A DNA stretch of 64,000 nucleotides from Impatiens glandulifera (taxonomy: Eukaryota > Streptophyta > Magnoliopsida > Ericales > Balsaminaceae). Positions 35,123 to 46,249 of the stretch are shown here, one piece after another. The stretch lies in contig NC_061867.1 in the NCBI RefSeq assembly GCF_907164915.1, positions 34,593,751-34,657,750 on the forward strand, in the 5' to 3' direction. The notes beneath the pieces were generated by a model that saw nothing but the letters and a program-made list of their open reading frames with translations, was not told where the DNA came from and ran no database searches. Both the position numbers and the translations under genes were made by a program. Every line of letters starts with the position of its first letter. Position 1 is the first letter of the stretch.

Positions 35123-37100
35123 GAGTATACAATACTAGAACTTTAACTGTAGAAGAATCCCTTCATGTTGTATTCGATGAATCGGTTGAAAATAACACTA
35201 CATCATCCTTTGATCTACACAACAGATTGGAAAACCAAAGTATCCATTCTAATAGTGAAGATGAAATTTCAGTTTTTAGACGATTTGTCCATGACCAAAT
35301 GGGTATTGTTGAAGCTCAGCCGGATCAAGCTGCCAAACAGTAGGAAGCTGACACCTCAGCTCCAGCTGAGGAAATCGGTCGATCTAACATTATTGTTCAG
35401 CCTACTGATATGTCTAGCCTTGATCAAGTAACTGATCATTTGGTAGACATCTCTAAACCGAATTTCAAAAGGAACAAAAATCATCCTCCTGAGCTTGTTA
35501 TAGGTAGCCCTTCACTACCCATCCGAACTAGGCAACAACTACTGGAACAATATGAAAACTCCGCTTTCATATCCCAGATTGAGCCGAAAAAGGTGGATGA
35601 AGCATTGTTGGATCCGGATTGGATCTTAGCAATGCAAGAAGAGTTAAACCAGTTTGAGAGTAATAAAGTCTGGTACTTAGTTCCTAAACCGAAAGATTAA
35701 CCGGTTATCGGAACAAGATGGGTATTCAGAAATAAGTTCAATGAAAACAGTTTGGTTACGGGGAACAAAGCTAGATTAGTGGCACAAGGTTACAAACAGG
35801 AAGAAGGCATTGATTTTGAAGAATCATTTGCTCTTGTATCTAGAATTGAAGCCATTAGAATTTTTCTAGCATTTGCTGCTTTCAAAAATTTCAAGGTGTT
35901 TCAAATGGATGTTAAAAGTGCATTCTTAAATGGTGAATTACGTGAAGAAGTATATGTTGAACAACCACCCGGTTTTAAAAATGTTGACCTGATTAATCAT
36001 GTATATCGACTAAACAAAGATCTTTACGGTTTAAAACAAGCTCCTAGAGCTTGGTATGCACCTTAACAAAATTCTTGATCAATCATAACTTCACCATAGG
36101 TTCAGTAGATAAAACCTTGTTCAAATTTGAGAAGAAGGAACATATCCTACTTGTTCAAATTTATATGGATGATATTATCTTCGGTTCAACTGATCCTAAG
36201 CTATGCGATAAATTTTCAAAACTGATGACTAACAAGTTTGAAATGAGTATGATGGGAGAATTAAGCTTCTTCCTAGGTCTTCATGTTCGACAAATCAAAG
36301 GAGGAACATTCATTAACTAGTCTAAATACATAAAGGAATTACTAAAGAAATTTGGGATGGAAACATGCTCCCCCGCCTCCACTTCAATGAGTTCATCAAT
36401 CAAGCTGGATAAAGATGATGACGGTCAGGGCGTAGACCTGACAGCCTATCGTGGAATTATCGGTTCACTTCTCTACCTGACAGCAAGTCGACCGGACATA
36501 TTATTTGCGGTCGGAGTATGTGGAAGATTCCAAACTAATCCCAAACAATCTCACTACACAGCCGCCAATCGAATTCCAAAATATCTAAAGGGAACCCCGG
36601 AAGTCGGACTGTGGTATCCAAAGGACTTTAGTTTTAATCTAACTAGTTACTCTGATGCAGACTATGCAGGTTATAAAGTTGATAGAAAAAGTACCAGTGG
36701 AACATGTCAATTTTTAGGAGATCGGCTCGTTTCATGGTACAACAAAAAGCAAACATCGGTTGCTACGTCAACCGTAGAGGCAGAATACTTGGCAGCCGGA
36801 AGTTGTTTTCAACAGCAACTGAGAGATTTCGGTATCACCGCTGAAGAGTCTCCAATATTCTGTGACAACACAAGTGCCATAGCAATCACATACAATTCAG
36901 TTCTACATTCAAGAACTAAGCATATCGATATCAGGCATCATTTCATCCGGGAACATGTCCAGCAGAAGTACATTCGGTTAGAATATGTATCAACCGATCA
37001 ACAAGTTGCTGACATTTTCACAAAGCCTCTACAGTAAGCTAAGTTTTCTTTCTTCAGAAATATTCTTGGTCTTGCCGATATGAATCAACTTATTTCTTAA
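35123..37100 (+). pseudogene. pol: Element 2 pol, 3' part (RT and RNase H)
   Basis: Resumes at the duplicated GAGTA with VYNTRTLTVEESLHVVFDES. A TAG at 35341-35343 (after AAKQ) is shared with element 1. RT motifs are [41 protein letters not shown], and QIYMDDIIFGS near 36150, where the usual YVDD has become YMDD. RNase H has SYSDADYAGYKVDRKSTSG, EAEYLAAGSC and the terminal QQVADIFTKPLQ. A TAA at 37035-37037 replaces the Glu codon of element 1, and the older end LIS-TAA lies at 37098. Other stops are near 35698 and 36318, and a frameshift lies near 36055. Confidence 0.88.
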
Positions 37101-37562
37101 ACCTAAATGCTATTCCTTTAAAAGTAAACATCGGCTCAGACAGACAAAACCGGCAGTTCTTCTTCAAATGTCGGAAAATTAAATTACCACTGTATTCATT
37201 GAAAAACCGCATTGATTATCAGTTGTAGTAAACCGACCAGTTATTTAGTACATTACCAAATAACTGCATCGGGACCAATAACTGAAAACCAACCGGTTTA
37301 GATATACTTTACTTTGGAATATTTGGCTTCCAACAAAAGGGAATAACTGATTGTGTTTGGACATATCTGTTCTGAAAAGATTCCTTTTCAAAACAAAGCA
37401 GTCATGCCTCAAATGACGTGAAGATATGATATCTTTCACCGTCTAGGCCTATGACCTACATCCTTAGGGTATTATCACACCAAATCTTGGCAAGATCTTT
37501 TATCCGACGGTTAATAAGATACAACTTGCATCATCCACTAGATAACACCATCAATTGCCTAA

Positions 37563-37570
37563 TATATAAG
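37563..37570 (+). promoter_or_regulatory. TATA-like box upstream of ORF A, element 2
   Basis: TATATAAG in CTAATATATAAGTTAGATGA, identical in core to 8964 of element 1, and 83 bp before the ORF A ATG. Confidence 0.45.
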
Positions 37571-37652
37571 TTAGATGAACATCAACACATAATCACACAT
37601 CTAAAATATTTTACACCTCTTAGAAATCTCTCTCATCCTACTAAGATCACAA

Positions 37653-38368
37653 ATGTCTCAAACATCATTCCAAAACATCCTTCAGATCGATTTTGACTCA
37701 GCTATGGGGACAAACCATTTTGAAATCTACAAAATGTTCAAATCAATTGAAAATTTCGGCCTAAGTAATTTTCTTTATGACCGACACATCATATTTCCTG
37801 ATACCGTTATGGAATTCTTCCAAAACGCAAGAGTTTTCCGCGGTACTCCCTTTTACGACACTCTCATCCAATCCAAGGTGAGAGGTACTGTCTTTGAGTT
37901 CACCGATAAAGATTTTGCTCGATTCTATGATTTACCAAGACAATGTCTCACCGACCTTTCTCCTTCGGCGGAACAAAAGGCCGCAATGTTTCAACATTTT
38001 TCTCGCTCTCCTCTTCCTGTCGATGATCACGAGGCAAGATCCTCGTTGGTAAATCTATCCTTGGAAAGGATGTTACCAACGTCTTTTGCACCAAATCTTT
38101 TGACATCATGACCGCCATCACAAATGAAGTTTCAGTTAACTAGTTAAGGTTACTTTTTGACAACCTAATCTAGATGATCTCCACTCGTCACACCGACTTC
38201 ATTCCCCAGATCAGCACTCTCCTTTTCGATCTCAGTGTTCCTCTCTGTCCGGGCGTAAGATTAAACCCACTTTAAATCATGACAGGAGATTCGGCCGACT
38301 CATTCTTCAACCGCTTCGAGAAAGCTTGGAAGAAGAAACAGAGAGGCAACTCCTCCTCCAGCCGCTAA
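37653..38368 (+). pseudogene. Accessory ORF A of element 2, with internal deletion
   Basis: ATG 37653 gives MSQTSFQNILQIDFDSAMG, VMEFFQNARVFRGTPFYDTL and FTDKDFARFYDLPRQ, with no stop in the first 140 codons. Near 38048 about 31 bp present in element 1 are missing between short GTTGGTAA-like repeats, which shifts the frame. The downstream half can be followed in another frame to TAA 38366-38368 with further stops. The first half is uninterrupted here while element 1 has two stops, so the lesions are independent. Confidence 0.72.
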
Positions 38369-38692
38369 GGAACCATCGCTTCGGTCAACCAGTCATTTTG
38401 TTGCATGCACCGGTTGTATATTTACTTATGTTGATCTTTTGTGTGTGAGAAATCTATTCTTGGCATATTAAATTCTGATTACATGGGAAACTACCTAAAA
38501 CATTAAACTCAGTTGGTTTCTAACCAGATTCTTCATCTCGGTTTCCATGACCAGTCAAAATTACCACTTTCCAAGACACTTGCTTTGAAAACATAAATAT
38601 TCCTCGTACCTTCAAAGCATTGATAGGACATCTCATAAATCACAAAATCCTATAATAAATGACCTTATGTTATCCCTCCCTCATCTACATCC

Positions 38693-38700
38693 TATTTAAG
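38693..38700 (+). promoter_or_regulatory. TATA-like box upstream of ORF B, element 2
   Basis: TATTTAAG within CCTATTTAAGAAGCC, matching 10094 of element 1. The leader again ends CTCTAAGAACATTCTGAAAA. Confidence 0.5.
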
Positions 38701-38788
38701 AAGCCCCACACTATCTTTCAAAGATCACAATACATCTTGCAAATTCTCAAAGAACACAACCTCCTTCTCTCTAAGAACATTCTGAAAA

Positions 38789-39502
38789 TTGGCTCACCCA
38801 ACACTTCGAAACTTTCTATGTGTTAACTTTGAATCGATGCTCTCTTCCGATGACATTGAAACAAAAGAGATCGTGTTTGATTCACTCGTCGACACCGACC
38901 TTCGCGGATTTCTGGAAGAATCCGAACCCATTCTTCTTCCTAAGGTATTGGAGTTCTTCTCTAATGCTTCTATGCTTGACGATCTCATCGTCTCCATCAT
39001 AAACGATAACACTCTAATTCAAATCTCAGAAGAAACAATCGCTGAAATGTTCAACCTCCCGACTAAGGGATTTTTGGATTTCCCACCTCGGGTGAACGAA
39101 ACGCATGATGAGTATGCTGACATGTTCTCCATCTTTGAAACATCGGTTCAAAACAACGGCCTCAAAGCCCATCTTGCCCCCCACATCTAAATACTTCATG
39201 AGATCGTCAACCGATCCATTCTGTGTCAAGTTCCGAATCAAAATTACACCAAAAAGGCTTTCGATATGATGACCTATATCGTAAGTCCAACTCCAATCAA
39301 CTGGGCCTCGGTTATTTTTGAGAACCTGAAAACAATGGTCGTAACCAAGAGAAGGCTCGGCTACGCTCCTCAGCTAAGTCGAATCATTCGATCAATCGCC
39401 CCAAATCTTGGACCGGAATCACCGGTGAATCCAACGAATGTCCTCACCAAGGAATCGGCGGAAGAAAAGATGACTAGGATGGTTAATAGGTTGTTTCACT
39501 AG
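38789..39502 (+). pseudogene. Accessory ORF B of element 2, start changed to TTG, one stop
   Basis: The codon aligned with the element 1 ATG is TTG at 38789. The frame gives AHPTLRNFLCVNFESMLS, PKVLEFFSNASML, FNLPTKGFLDFPPRV and NGLKAHLAPHI, then TAA at 39188-39190 (element 1 has CAA). It continues in the same frame with SPTPINWASVIFENLKTMV and LGYAPQLSRIIR to TAG 39500-39502. No frameshift is seen across 238 codons, unlike gag-pol in the same element. Function is unknown. Confidence 0.75.
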
Positions 39503-39675
39503 GTTCTTTCTAGAACGGTTTCTTTATTTCACCGTTCATGCTTTTCCAACCGATGTAATATCGGTTTCATCTTCAATTTGTTAGTGTATTTCTTTTCCTA
39601 TAATTAAAAATCTTTGTCGATTCAATCATTAAAATCTTACCGCTCAAAGTTACCGCCAATAGTTTTGGAGGGAAA

Positions 39676-39763
39676 TTTTGGCGCCTTTTCATTGATTTGA
39701 TAGTTCACATCTTTCAATACGTCGGTTCGCATTTTGAGACGTGTCCCACGCGGTCTATAAATA
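39676..39763 (+). promoter_or_regulatory. Putative ORF C promoter, element 2
   Basis: TTTTGGCGCC at 39676-39685 and TATAAATA at 39756-39763 precede ORF C by 101 bp from the TATA box. The preceding GTTTTGGAGGGAAA is also shared with element 1. The leader is CT-rich (GTTCTCTCTCTCTCTTGC). Confidence 0.5.
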
Positions 39764-39863
39764 CATAACGCATATCAAAATTTCATTCTACGCCTTTTGT
39801 TCTCTCTCTCTCTTGCAATCAATCTCAAAAATCCAAGCTTTCGTTCAAACTCCTAACACTAAA

Positions 39864-42462
39864 ATGGGTCGGAATTCCGCTCTCTTTGTCCACATCGTGC
39901 AAGTCGACTTCGAAGATATTCGAAGCAATGGTTCGGAAGAAGCTCGACACGTCATAGGGTTAATCACAACCTCGGATCTGGAGAACTTTCTAAACGGTCC
40001 GTTCGTCATCTATCAGGATGCGGTGACGGAGTTCTTCGCAAACGCTAAATTAAATGACGAAACCATCTCAACAACGGTCGGTGGACAATCCTTTGAGGTC
40101 ACAAAGGATCTACTTGCTGAAGTCTTTCAATTACCAACAGAGGGTCGTGATTTCACCGAGGATGGGAATGAGGATGAAACCCTAGCGGTTTTCTGTGACA
40201 TATCCTAAACAAACGAACCGGTGGCAGTATCCGGTAAGAAAGGCGACCTGAAACCTGAATATAGGCCGCTCTACGACATCATATCTAAATCAATTCAGGC
40301 AAGGGGAGGAAACTTCGATAGCCTCACCAACCTAAAGATTGAGATAATGGTCTGCATAGTCAAAAGAGAAAAGATTAACTAGGCCGAGGTCATCTTTTCC
40401 AATCTATGTGAGATGGTGGATCCTAATTCAAACCGATCTTAGGGATATGCCATACCCCTAGGCAAACTTCTACATCACATTAACGTCAAGACCGGTCCAG
40501 GGATTTTCCTCCCAAGCAGTAAGATAGTGAAATCCGTGCATTTTACGAGAACCGGCAAGACGAAAGTCTCGGCAGTTAAACATCTGAGGACTCAAGTCAA
40601 GAAAACCCAACCTAAGAAGAAGAATGCTCCGGTGGCAGAAGCAACTAGAAGCGAAAGTACGAAATCCGCTCCTCGTGCATCCGGCTCGGTGGATGTTCAG
40701 GCCAATGTTCCAAACCCTATTGTCTCCATGGCCAGCATTTCTAGCCGCTCCAAGGATGGCTCAACACATCAAGTAAATACTTCTTCTAAGTCCCCTCACA
40801 ACGAAACCGAGAAAGATCGGCCAGACAATGCAGATAAGGCGAGCAGCAAAGGGAAAGAGAAGGTAGTCGATCAAGCGGATGACGATGAAGGACATCTGGC
40901 GGCCAATGTTGAAAACGGAACTGGTCCAGTCAATCCACCGGACACCACTGAAGGACCCGAATCTGCAGAGGATCTCATCAAGGAGATGGGAAATACAGTC
41001 ATATCCCAACTCATAAAACAGCTTGATGAGAAGGCACACGAACGAAGTAACGTCTTCTATGAATGGGCTTCTATAAGAGCGGAAATTGGATTCGCCGATA
41101 TGATTCCAGAATGTCCTGCCCATCTGAAATGGGAAAAGCTGGTGGAACTTGAGAAATCGATTTTTTGATCTGGCGAAAACAAGAAGAGTTGTGGTTGCTC
41201 TTAAGAGAGGAGCGCTCATGGAGACACACTCCAGGTTAATAGAGGACACCGAGTCTATCCTCGACATACAACAACAATGCCCTGATATGACTATAATTGA
41301 TCAGATGGTGCTGGAGGCACTAAAGAAATCGGCTCAAGAATTGAACGACACAATGATGCAGTTGGAATCAGAGGTCGGTCAAGAGTATGAAGCTCCCCAC
41401 TTCTCTCGGTCAGAATTTAACGATGAAGAAAGAGGGCAAAGATCAGAGTTTGACGCCGGACAACCCTCAAGGAAGGCCGCCAGCACCTCTCCTCCACCGC
41501 AGTCCCCAGCCAAAACCTCTTCAAGTAAGTCTTCTGAACAACAACATATTAACATCGAAACGGATGATCTGGTATCCGGTCATAATGAACCTCCACGCAA
41601 CGATCCACCGATGGAGTCTGCCATATCTAAAGAAATGATCAAGGAATTTCTTGAAGAACTCTTCCGAGACACTATTGCATCGTGGCAGGCGAAGATGGAG
41701 GAACAAACAGAATCATCTCACCGGTTGATTGAGTCTACGACCCAGCGGCTTGCCTCAACCGATCAAAGGATTGCGACCCTTGAAGAGGGACATGCTCAAA
41801 CCGACTCCTCATTGAAAGAGGTTTCTGCACAACTTGAAGAATTGATCGCGGCTAAGATAGCAGCCGGCAAAGCACGAATTAAAGACAATGAAATGGCAGC
41901 TCTAAGGATCCAAGAAGAATAAAATGAAAGATTGCGGGTTTTGAAGGAAAGAGAACAAGCGGATGCGAAAATGGCCCGACAGGTTAATGGAGAAGAAAAT
42001 GCCAATCCGGACTTGACGGAACATTATACATCCTCTACTCCAGCTATCCATACAACACGAGCCGAGACGAAAAAGAGAAAGGCAGCAGCGAAAAAGGCTC
42101 AAAAGTTGATTGACAAATCTGCGGATCCAACCGGTGTATCACTAGTCAACTTGGAACAATCGGATTCCGATGAAAATGAGGAAAATGTTCCACCGCTACA
42201 CAAAAGACCGAGAGTTGCTCCAATCAATATAATGCCGCTACAATCAATTCCTCCAGGTCCCTTCCCTCACTGAACTCCAATTTATCAAACACATCCTACT
42301 CCACCAACACGGCATTCACCAGTAACCGGCTACTCGGGCACACGAGCATCCTCCTCTAGACCGGGCTACGATCCGTGCAATCCAGGAAAAGGATTGATGT
42401 TTGAGTATCTCCGGGAAATCATACATAGGGACAACAAGAAGAATGATAAGAAGAGGGAATAA
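39864..42462 (+). pseudogene. Accessory ORF C of element 2: paralogous N-terminus and coiled-coil C-terminus
   Basis: From ATG 39864: MGRNSALFVHIVQVDFEDI, FLNGPFVIYQDAVTEFFANA, ISTTVGGQSFEVTKDLLAEV, LPTEGRDF. Stops follow at 40206, near 40381 (TGG to TAG) and near 40441. The long middle frame (40527-41168) has KKTQPKKKNAPV and SKGKEKVVDQADDDE, then SNVFYEWASIRAE and AHLKWEKLVELEKS. After a frameshift near 41166 come KTRRVVVALKRGALMETHS and the coiled coil STTQRLASTDQRIATLEEG. The basic NLS-like KKRKAAAKKAQK lies near 42070. The end is DPCNPGKGLMFEYLREI, with TAA 42460-42462. Segment order is the same as in element 1. Confidence 0.75.
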
Positions 42463-42540
42463 CTTTCCACTTATTTTTTTTATGTCTATTTTAGTTTATC
42501 CTATGTTTACCTTACAATATTTTCTATATATATAAAGTAT

Positions 42541-42794
42541 TTTTGGAAAACCGGCATACTTCTCACTTCTTGTATGGTTTTGAATATTTTAAATAAAATA
42601 ATCAAAAGAGGAGAAATTGATAAGATAAAACTTTTTTTATAAAAATTTTGATAAAATTTTTCACAAATTTTTGACAGATAAAATTTTTCGCAAAATTTTT
42701 CAAAATCTTTTCCAAAACATTTTTCAAAACAACAAACGACCACCGGACGCATGGTTTTGAATATTTTAAATAAAATAATCAAAAAGGGAGAAAT
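42541..42794 (+). other. Duplicated polypurine tract region of element 2
   Basis: GGTTTTGAATATTTTAAATA precedes both AATCAAAAGAGGAGAAATTG (about 42601) and AATCAAAAAGGGAGAAATTG (about 42777), the latter next to the 3' LTR. Spacing is about 178 bp, against 182 bp in element 1. The first tract is again followed by TGATAAGATAAAA. Confidence 0.65.
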
Positions 42795-44016
42795 TGTTAG
42801 ATTAAATTGATCGGTTAATAAGAACTTAACAAAACAAACTTATTGTGCAGGAACGGTCAAGAACTTCGAACGGTCAAGAACTTCGAACGGTCAAGAAATC
42901 AAACCGGCCAGAAGAAGCAATGACAAATCCAAAACCTGAAGCTATCCGGTTGAACTGAACAACCTGTTAACATGATCAGTTGGAATGAAGTATTCAATCC
43001 AAATCCAAAGAACAAATCCAACGAGAAGACTATTTAGAGAAAGAAGTCAAGGATATCAAATTGAGAATAGTGTACAAATTGGTACAAATAAACACTTTGG
43101 GTATATGCAGAAGATGACATCAAAGCCTCAGACTGTGATATTGCCATATTCATACAAGTCTGATGATACGCTGCAGGCTGTAGAAGATTGCCTGAAAAAC
43201 AGTTACCATTCTGGTATAAGTCAAAGGAGCAACCTCCCAGGTACAAGCAACTGTCCAACCGACAGTTGCTATAATCAAGCAAAGACAAATCAAGTCGGTC
43301 TACTCCATGCCTTGGAAGCCTAAACCGCATTTAATGCTATGTTGACCCTCTGCTCAACCAATCAGATTCAAGGATTACTCTGAAGGTATTCGTTGAAGAA
43401 ATGTGACCGTTGGCACATTTCACCTATAAAAGGAGAAGCTGGAGAACAAGAAGAGTGACAGAAGTATTATAAGAGTTACAATAATTATTGAGATTTTCTA
43501 AGTGATAAAAAGTCTTTATCTCTCTAAAAGATTCAAAGCTTAAGTGTGTTTTTGAAGTGTATTACAATTTCTATGAGAATTGTAAGAGTGATTATCGAGC
43601 AGTAAATAAGACTCGATTGTGTATTGTGTTTGTGTATTCCTTAGTGAATATCATTCTCGTGGTTTGAGAAGAAGGGGTGTGACGTAGGAGTTTTATCTCC
43701 GAACATCCATAAAAACTTGTCTCGTGCTTTATTTCCTACCGGTTCCATATTCTAACTGACTCATATTATTCTAACCGCCTTAATAATCTTCAAACCGATA
43801 TTCTCCAAACTCCATCTCTATCCATCTTGTGTATATATTGCTTCAATCTGAAACAAACCACTTCCTCACTTGAACTCGGTTCAAGGGTTTGTGACAGCTT
43901 GTGTAGTATTGAAACTGATGTTAAATCTTAACCGGATTAGCGCCAACCGTTGAGTGTTGTCAGAGAGTATCCTTTAGCCGGACCCCGGTCCACTATCGGC
44001 GATCTAGATCCTAACA
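42795..44016 (+). repeat. 3' LTR of element 2
   Basis: Begins TGTTAGATTAAATTGATCGG and ends CTAACA at 44016, followed by the TAATC target duplication. It has three copies of the 17-bp motif (42851-42900) and a TATA box at 43425-43432. Confidence 0.9.
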
Positions 44017-44430
44017 TAATCTTCAATTTCAATATTTGAGGGTGGCTGAGTAGAGTATGCATTGTCGAGGATAAGGGAACGATTGTTGATAATACTTGTT
44101 GTGTTAGGTTGAGTTTTTAAACCTTCAGAAGAGATAAATTGAAGACTTGGCTGAACTGAAGTTGAAGGCTGTTTAGATGGACTAGGCTTCTTATTTTGGT
44201 TGGATTTTTATATTTGTGTTTGTGGGTTTAGGAGAATAAGTAGTTTATGCTAGTTGTTTGCGGGGCACTTTTCTTTTAGGAGATTATTTATTTGGAGTTG
44301 TTGAGGGTGGTTTTTTTAAGCCTGTTCGTTTAGAAGAATCTTGTTTTTTCTTTAGGGGATATTACTATTTTGGGACGTTTAGAAGATGAGGCTTTCTTAT
44401 TTGGAACCTCTTTGGGCTTTATGGTTCATC
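44017..44430 (-). pseudogene. N-terminal part of the En/Spm-type transposase gene
   Basis: On the minus strand this reads KKPSPSKQPSTSVQPSLQ, ISSEGLKTQPNTT and STQPPSNIEIEDY, running straight into the DEEDSREDVV exon on the other side of element 2 when one TAATC is removed. Upstream lies a Lys/Pro/Ser-rich stretch (KKASSSKRPKIVISPKEK) with stops and a frame change near 44205. Such low-complexity N-termini are usual for this family. Confidence 0.55.
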
Positions 44431-45480
44431 TATCGACAATTTCATACTTACCCACATCTTAAAACCAGTAACAAAATTTCTAAAGACATAAATAACTCTA
44501 TTAACCAAATTATAACATATCAACCAAATCATACCTAATCTGATTCAATATATTCAGATTCACTTAGATTTCACTTTCTTTGAGATTGTCTAGTCACATT
44601 GTTAGATAGCCGGTTCAACCAATATCAAATACAAAACCAATTAAAACTCAATATAGATCATAAAAAAATTAATCATATTATACTCCTAATTAACAGTTAT
44701 ATAAAAGTAACTTAATGTAGATCATATACAGTTTAATAATGTTAACATCCTTCTATTATATCATACACATATTATATTGTGCAATATGCAATAATAATGC
44801 TTAAGTCAATTCATGAAATAATATGAGATCAAATGTTACTTGTGCAATAATAATGATAAGTCAATTCATGCAAGATTCAAGGACCGTACATTGTTAAACT
44901 TTCAATTGAACTTAATGTTCACACATAGAGTTTACATTTTAAGGTTTAAACAAATTCTAAATTAATGACTGCATAATTGAAATAATGACATAAGTCCCCA
45001 TATATATAATAAATTCATCTTAATACTACTAGAATTGAAATGCTAATAAACAGATAAAACTAGAATACTAACATAATTATCCAAAACGATTAACTAAAAT
45101 AAATACAATGTGTTAGTGAAAATGGAACTCAATTCACTATAGTCAAGGTCAAAGATTAGAAGTATAATTTGAGATGGTGTAGAGAATTGTAGTAAAAATA
45201 CAATAAAGAATACAAGAATAAAGCTGCAGCATATGAATCAAAGTTAGTGATTTTTGAAGCCATGAAACTCAAGTTATGGCTTTTGAAGTCAGTGATTTTT
45301 CTAAACATGCCTAAAAAATTGTGGAAGTATTTTATTATTATAGAAAATAATATTATTTATCATCCTGCATTTTTTGGAATTTTTCTAAATTGATTACTAT
45401 GTTGTAAATGATTAAAGAAGTCGTTTGGTATAAAGATGAAACCAAACAGACTTAAGGAATTTAAAATAATTTGAAATTGG
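44431..45480. other. AT-rich intergenic DNA
   Basis: No gene or element structure is clear. GATAGCCGGTTCAACCAATA near 44605 resembles a common plant repeat fragment. Confidence 0.5.
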
Positions 45481-45569
45481 TAGTTGAATGCCAAAATCAA
45501 ATGGAAAAGGACCTAGGAGTCTAAATGAACGTCACTGGAAAGTTGGGTCACACTTTCTTCAACTCCAAG

Positions 45570-45690
45570 GTAGTGTTAGCCTAGTGGCCAAAGTTTTGAG
45601 TAGGCTGGAACAAGTACGCTATTCGAATTTCTGCACCTACAAAAAATCTCTTTTTAATTTGTTAAATTTTGAAAATTTGAGTTAGATTTA
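45570..45690 (+). mobile_element. tRNA-derived SINE-like fragment
   Basis: A-box-like TAGCCTAGTGGCC (45577-45589) and B-box-like TATTCGAATTTC (about 45620) lie some 40 bp apart, the layout of a Pol III tRNA-type promoter, followed by T/A-rich sequence. The ends are not defined. Confidence 0.45.
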
Positions 45691-45928
45691 GAAGAATCAA
45701 AAGTCTGAGGGTCCGATTGGATAGCAACTAAGAATTGGAGGGCTGAAATACAAAAGAGGATAACCACTTTTGACATATAGTACGATGGCATGTTTATAAA
45801 TAACCTTTGTCTGACTGTTTGACCGAAACATACTTCCCACGCCGACCTGCACTGGCTAATGGCGCCATGGCGGGCTAATGTAGAGATGAAGTTATCGTCT
45901 TCCGAGAACCTCGGGATGCTTTTGGTCA

Positions 45929-46236
45929 TGTTGAACTTTAATCAAGAAATCAAACTAGAATCCAAGAAAGAAAGATGAAGAACAATGGTGTATATTGATC
46001 GATGAAACTCAATGTCTTTGTTACATTATCAATTTGAGAATTGGGGATCGGATCGTATCCGATCCTCATGTGGTAAAAAATATAAATGGGTCCTTGAACT
46101 AATATTACAACTTAAAGAAAGAGAATAAACTTTATAAAATCTTGTTTGAAACTGTAAATATTAAATCTGTAATTATAAGAAAATAAAGATTATTAGTATA
46201 AACTAATAATTAAATAAATAAATATAACTTATCTCA
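45929..46236 (-). repeat. LTR (308 bp) of the Ale-type element
   Basis: Minus strand starts TGAGATAAGTTATATTTATT after the polypurine tract and ends TTGATTAAAGTTCAACA. The short length suits Ale elements. TG...CA ends are present. No second copy is in the window to confirm them. Confidence 0.6.
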
Positions 46237-46249
46237 ATACTCCTCCCTC

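Larger units (their letters stand above)
29214..44016 (+). mobile_element. Element 2: full-length SIRE/Maximus-like Copia element with nested insertion (14.8 kb)
   Basis: Bounded by TGATAG (29214) and CTAACA (44016), with a perfect TAATC target duplication at 29209-29213 and 44017-44021. LTRs are about 1.2 kb. It has the same gag-pol-A-B-C order as element 1 and is clearly diverged from it in the LTRs. A 1633-bp LTR remnant (33490-35122) interrupts the end of the integrase region. It inserted into the En/Spm-type transposase gene. Stops, deletions and lost start codons make it defective. Confidence 0.93.

Noticed and set aside
45488..45685. A 65-codon plus-strand frame starting MPKSNGKGPRS
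   Set aside because: It overlaps the SINE promoter boxes and has no recognisable protein features.
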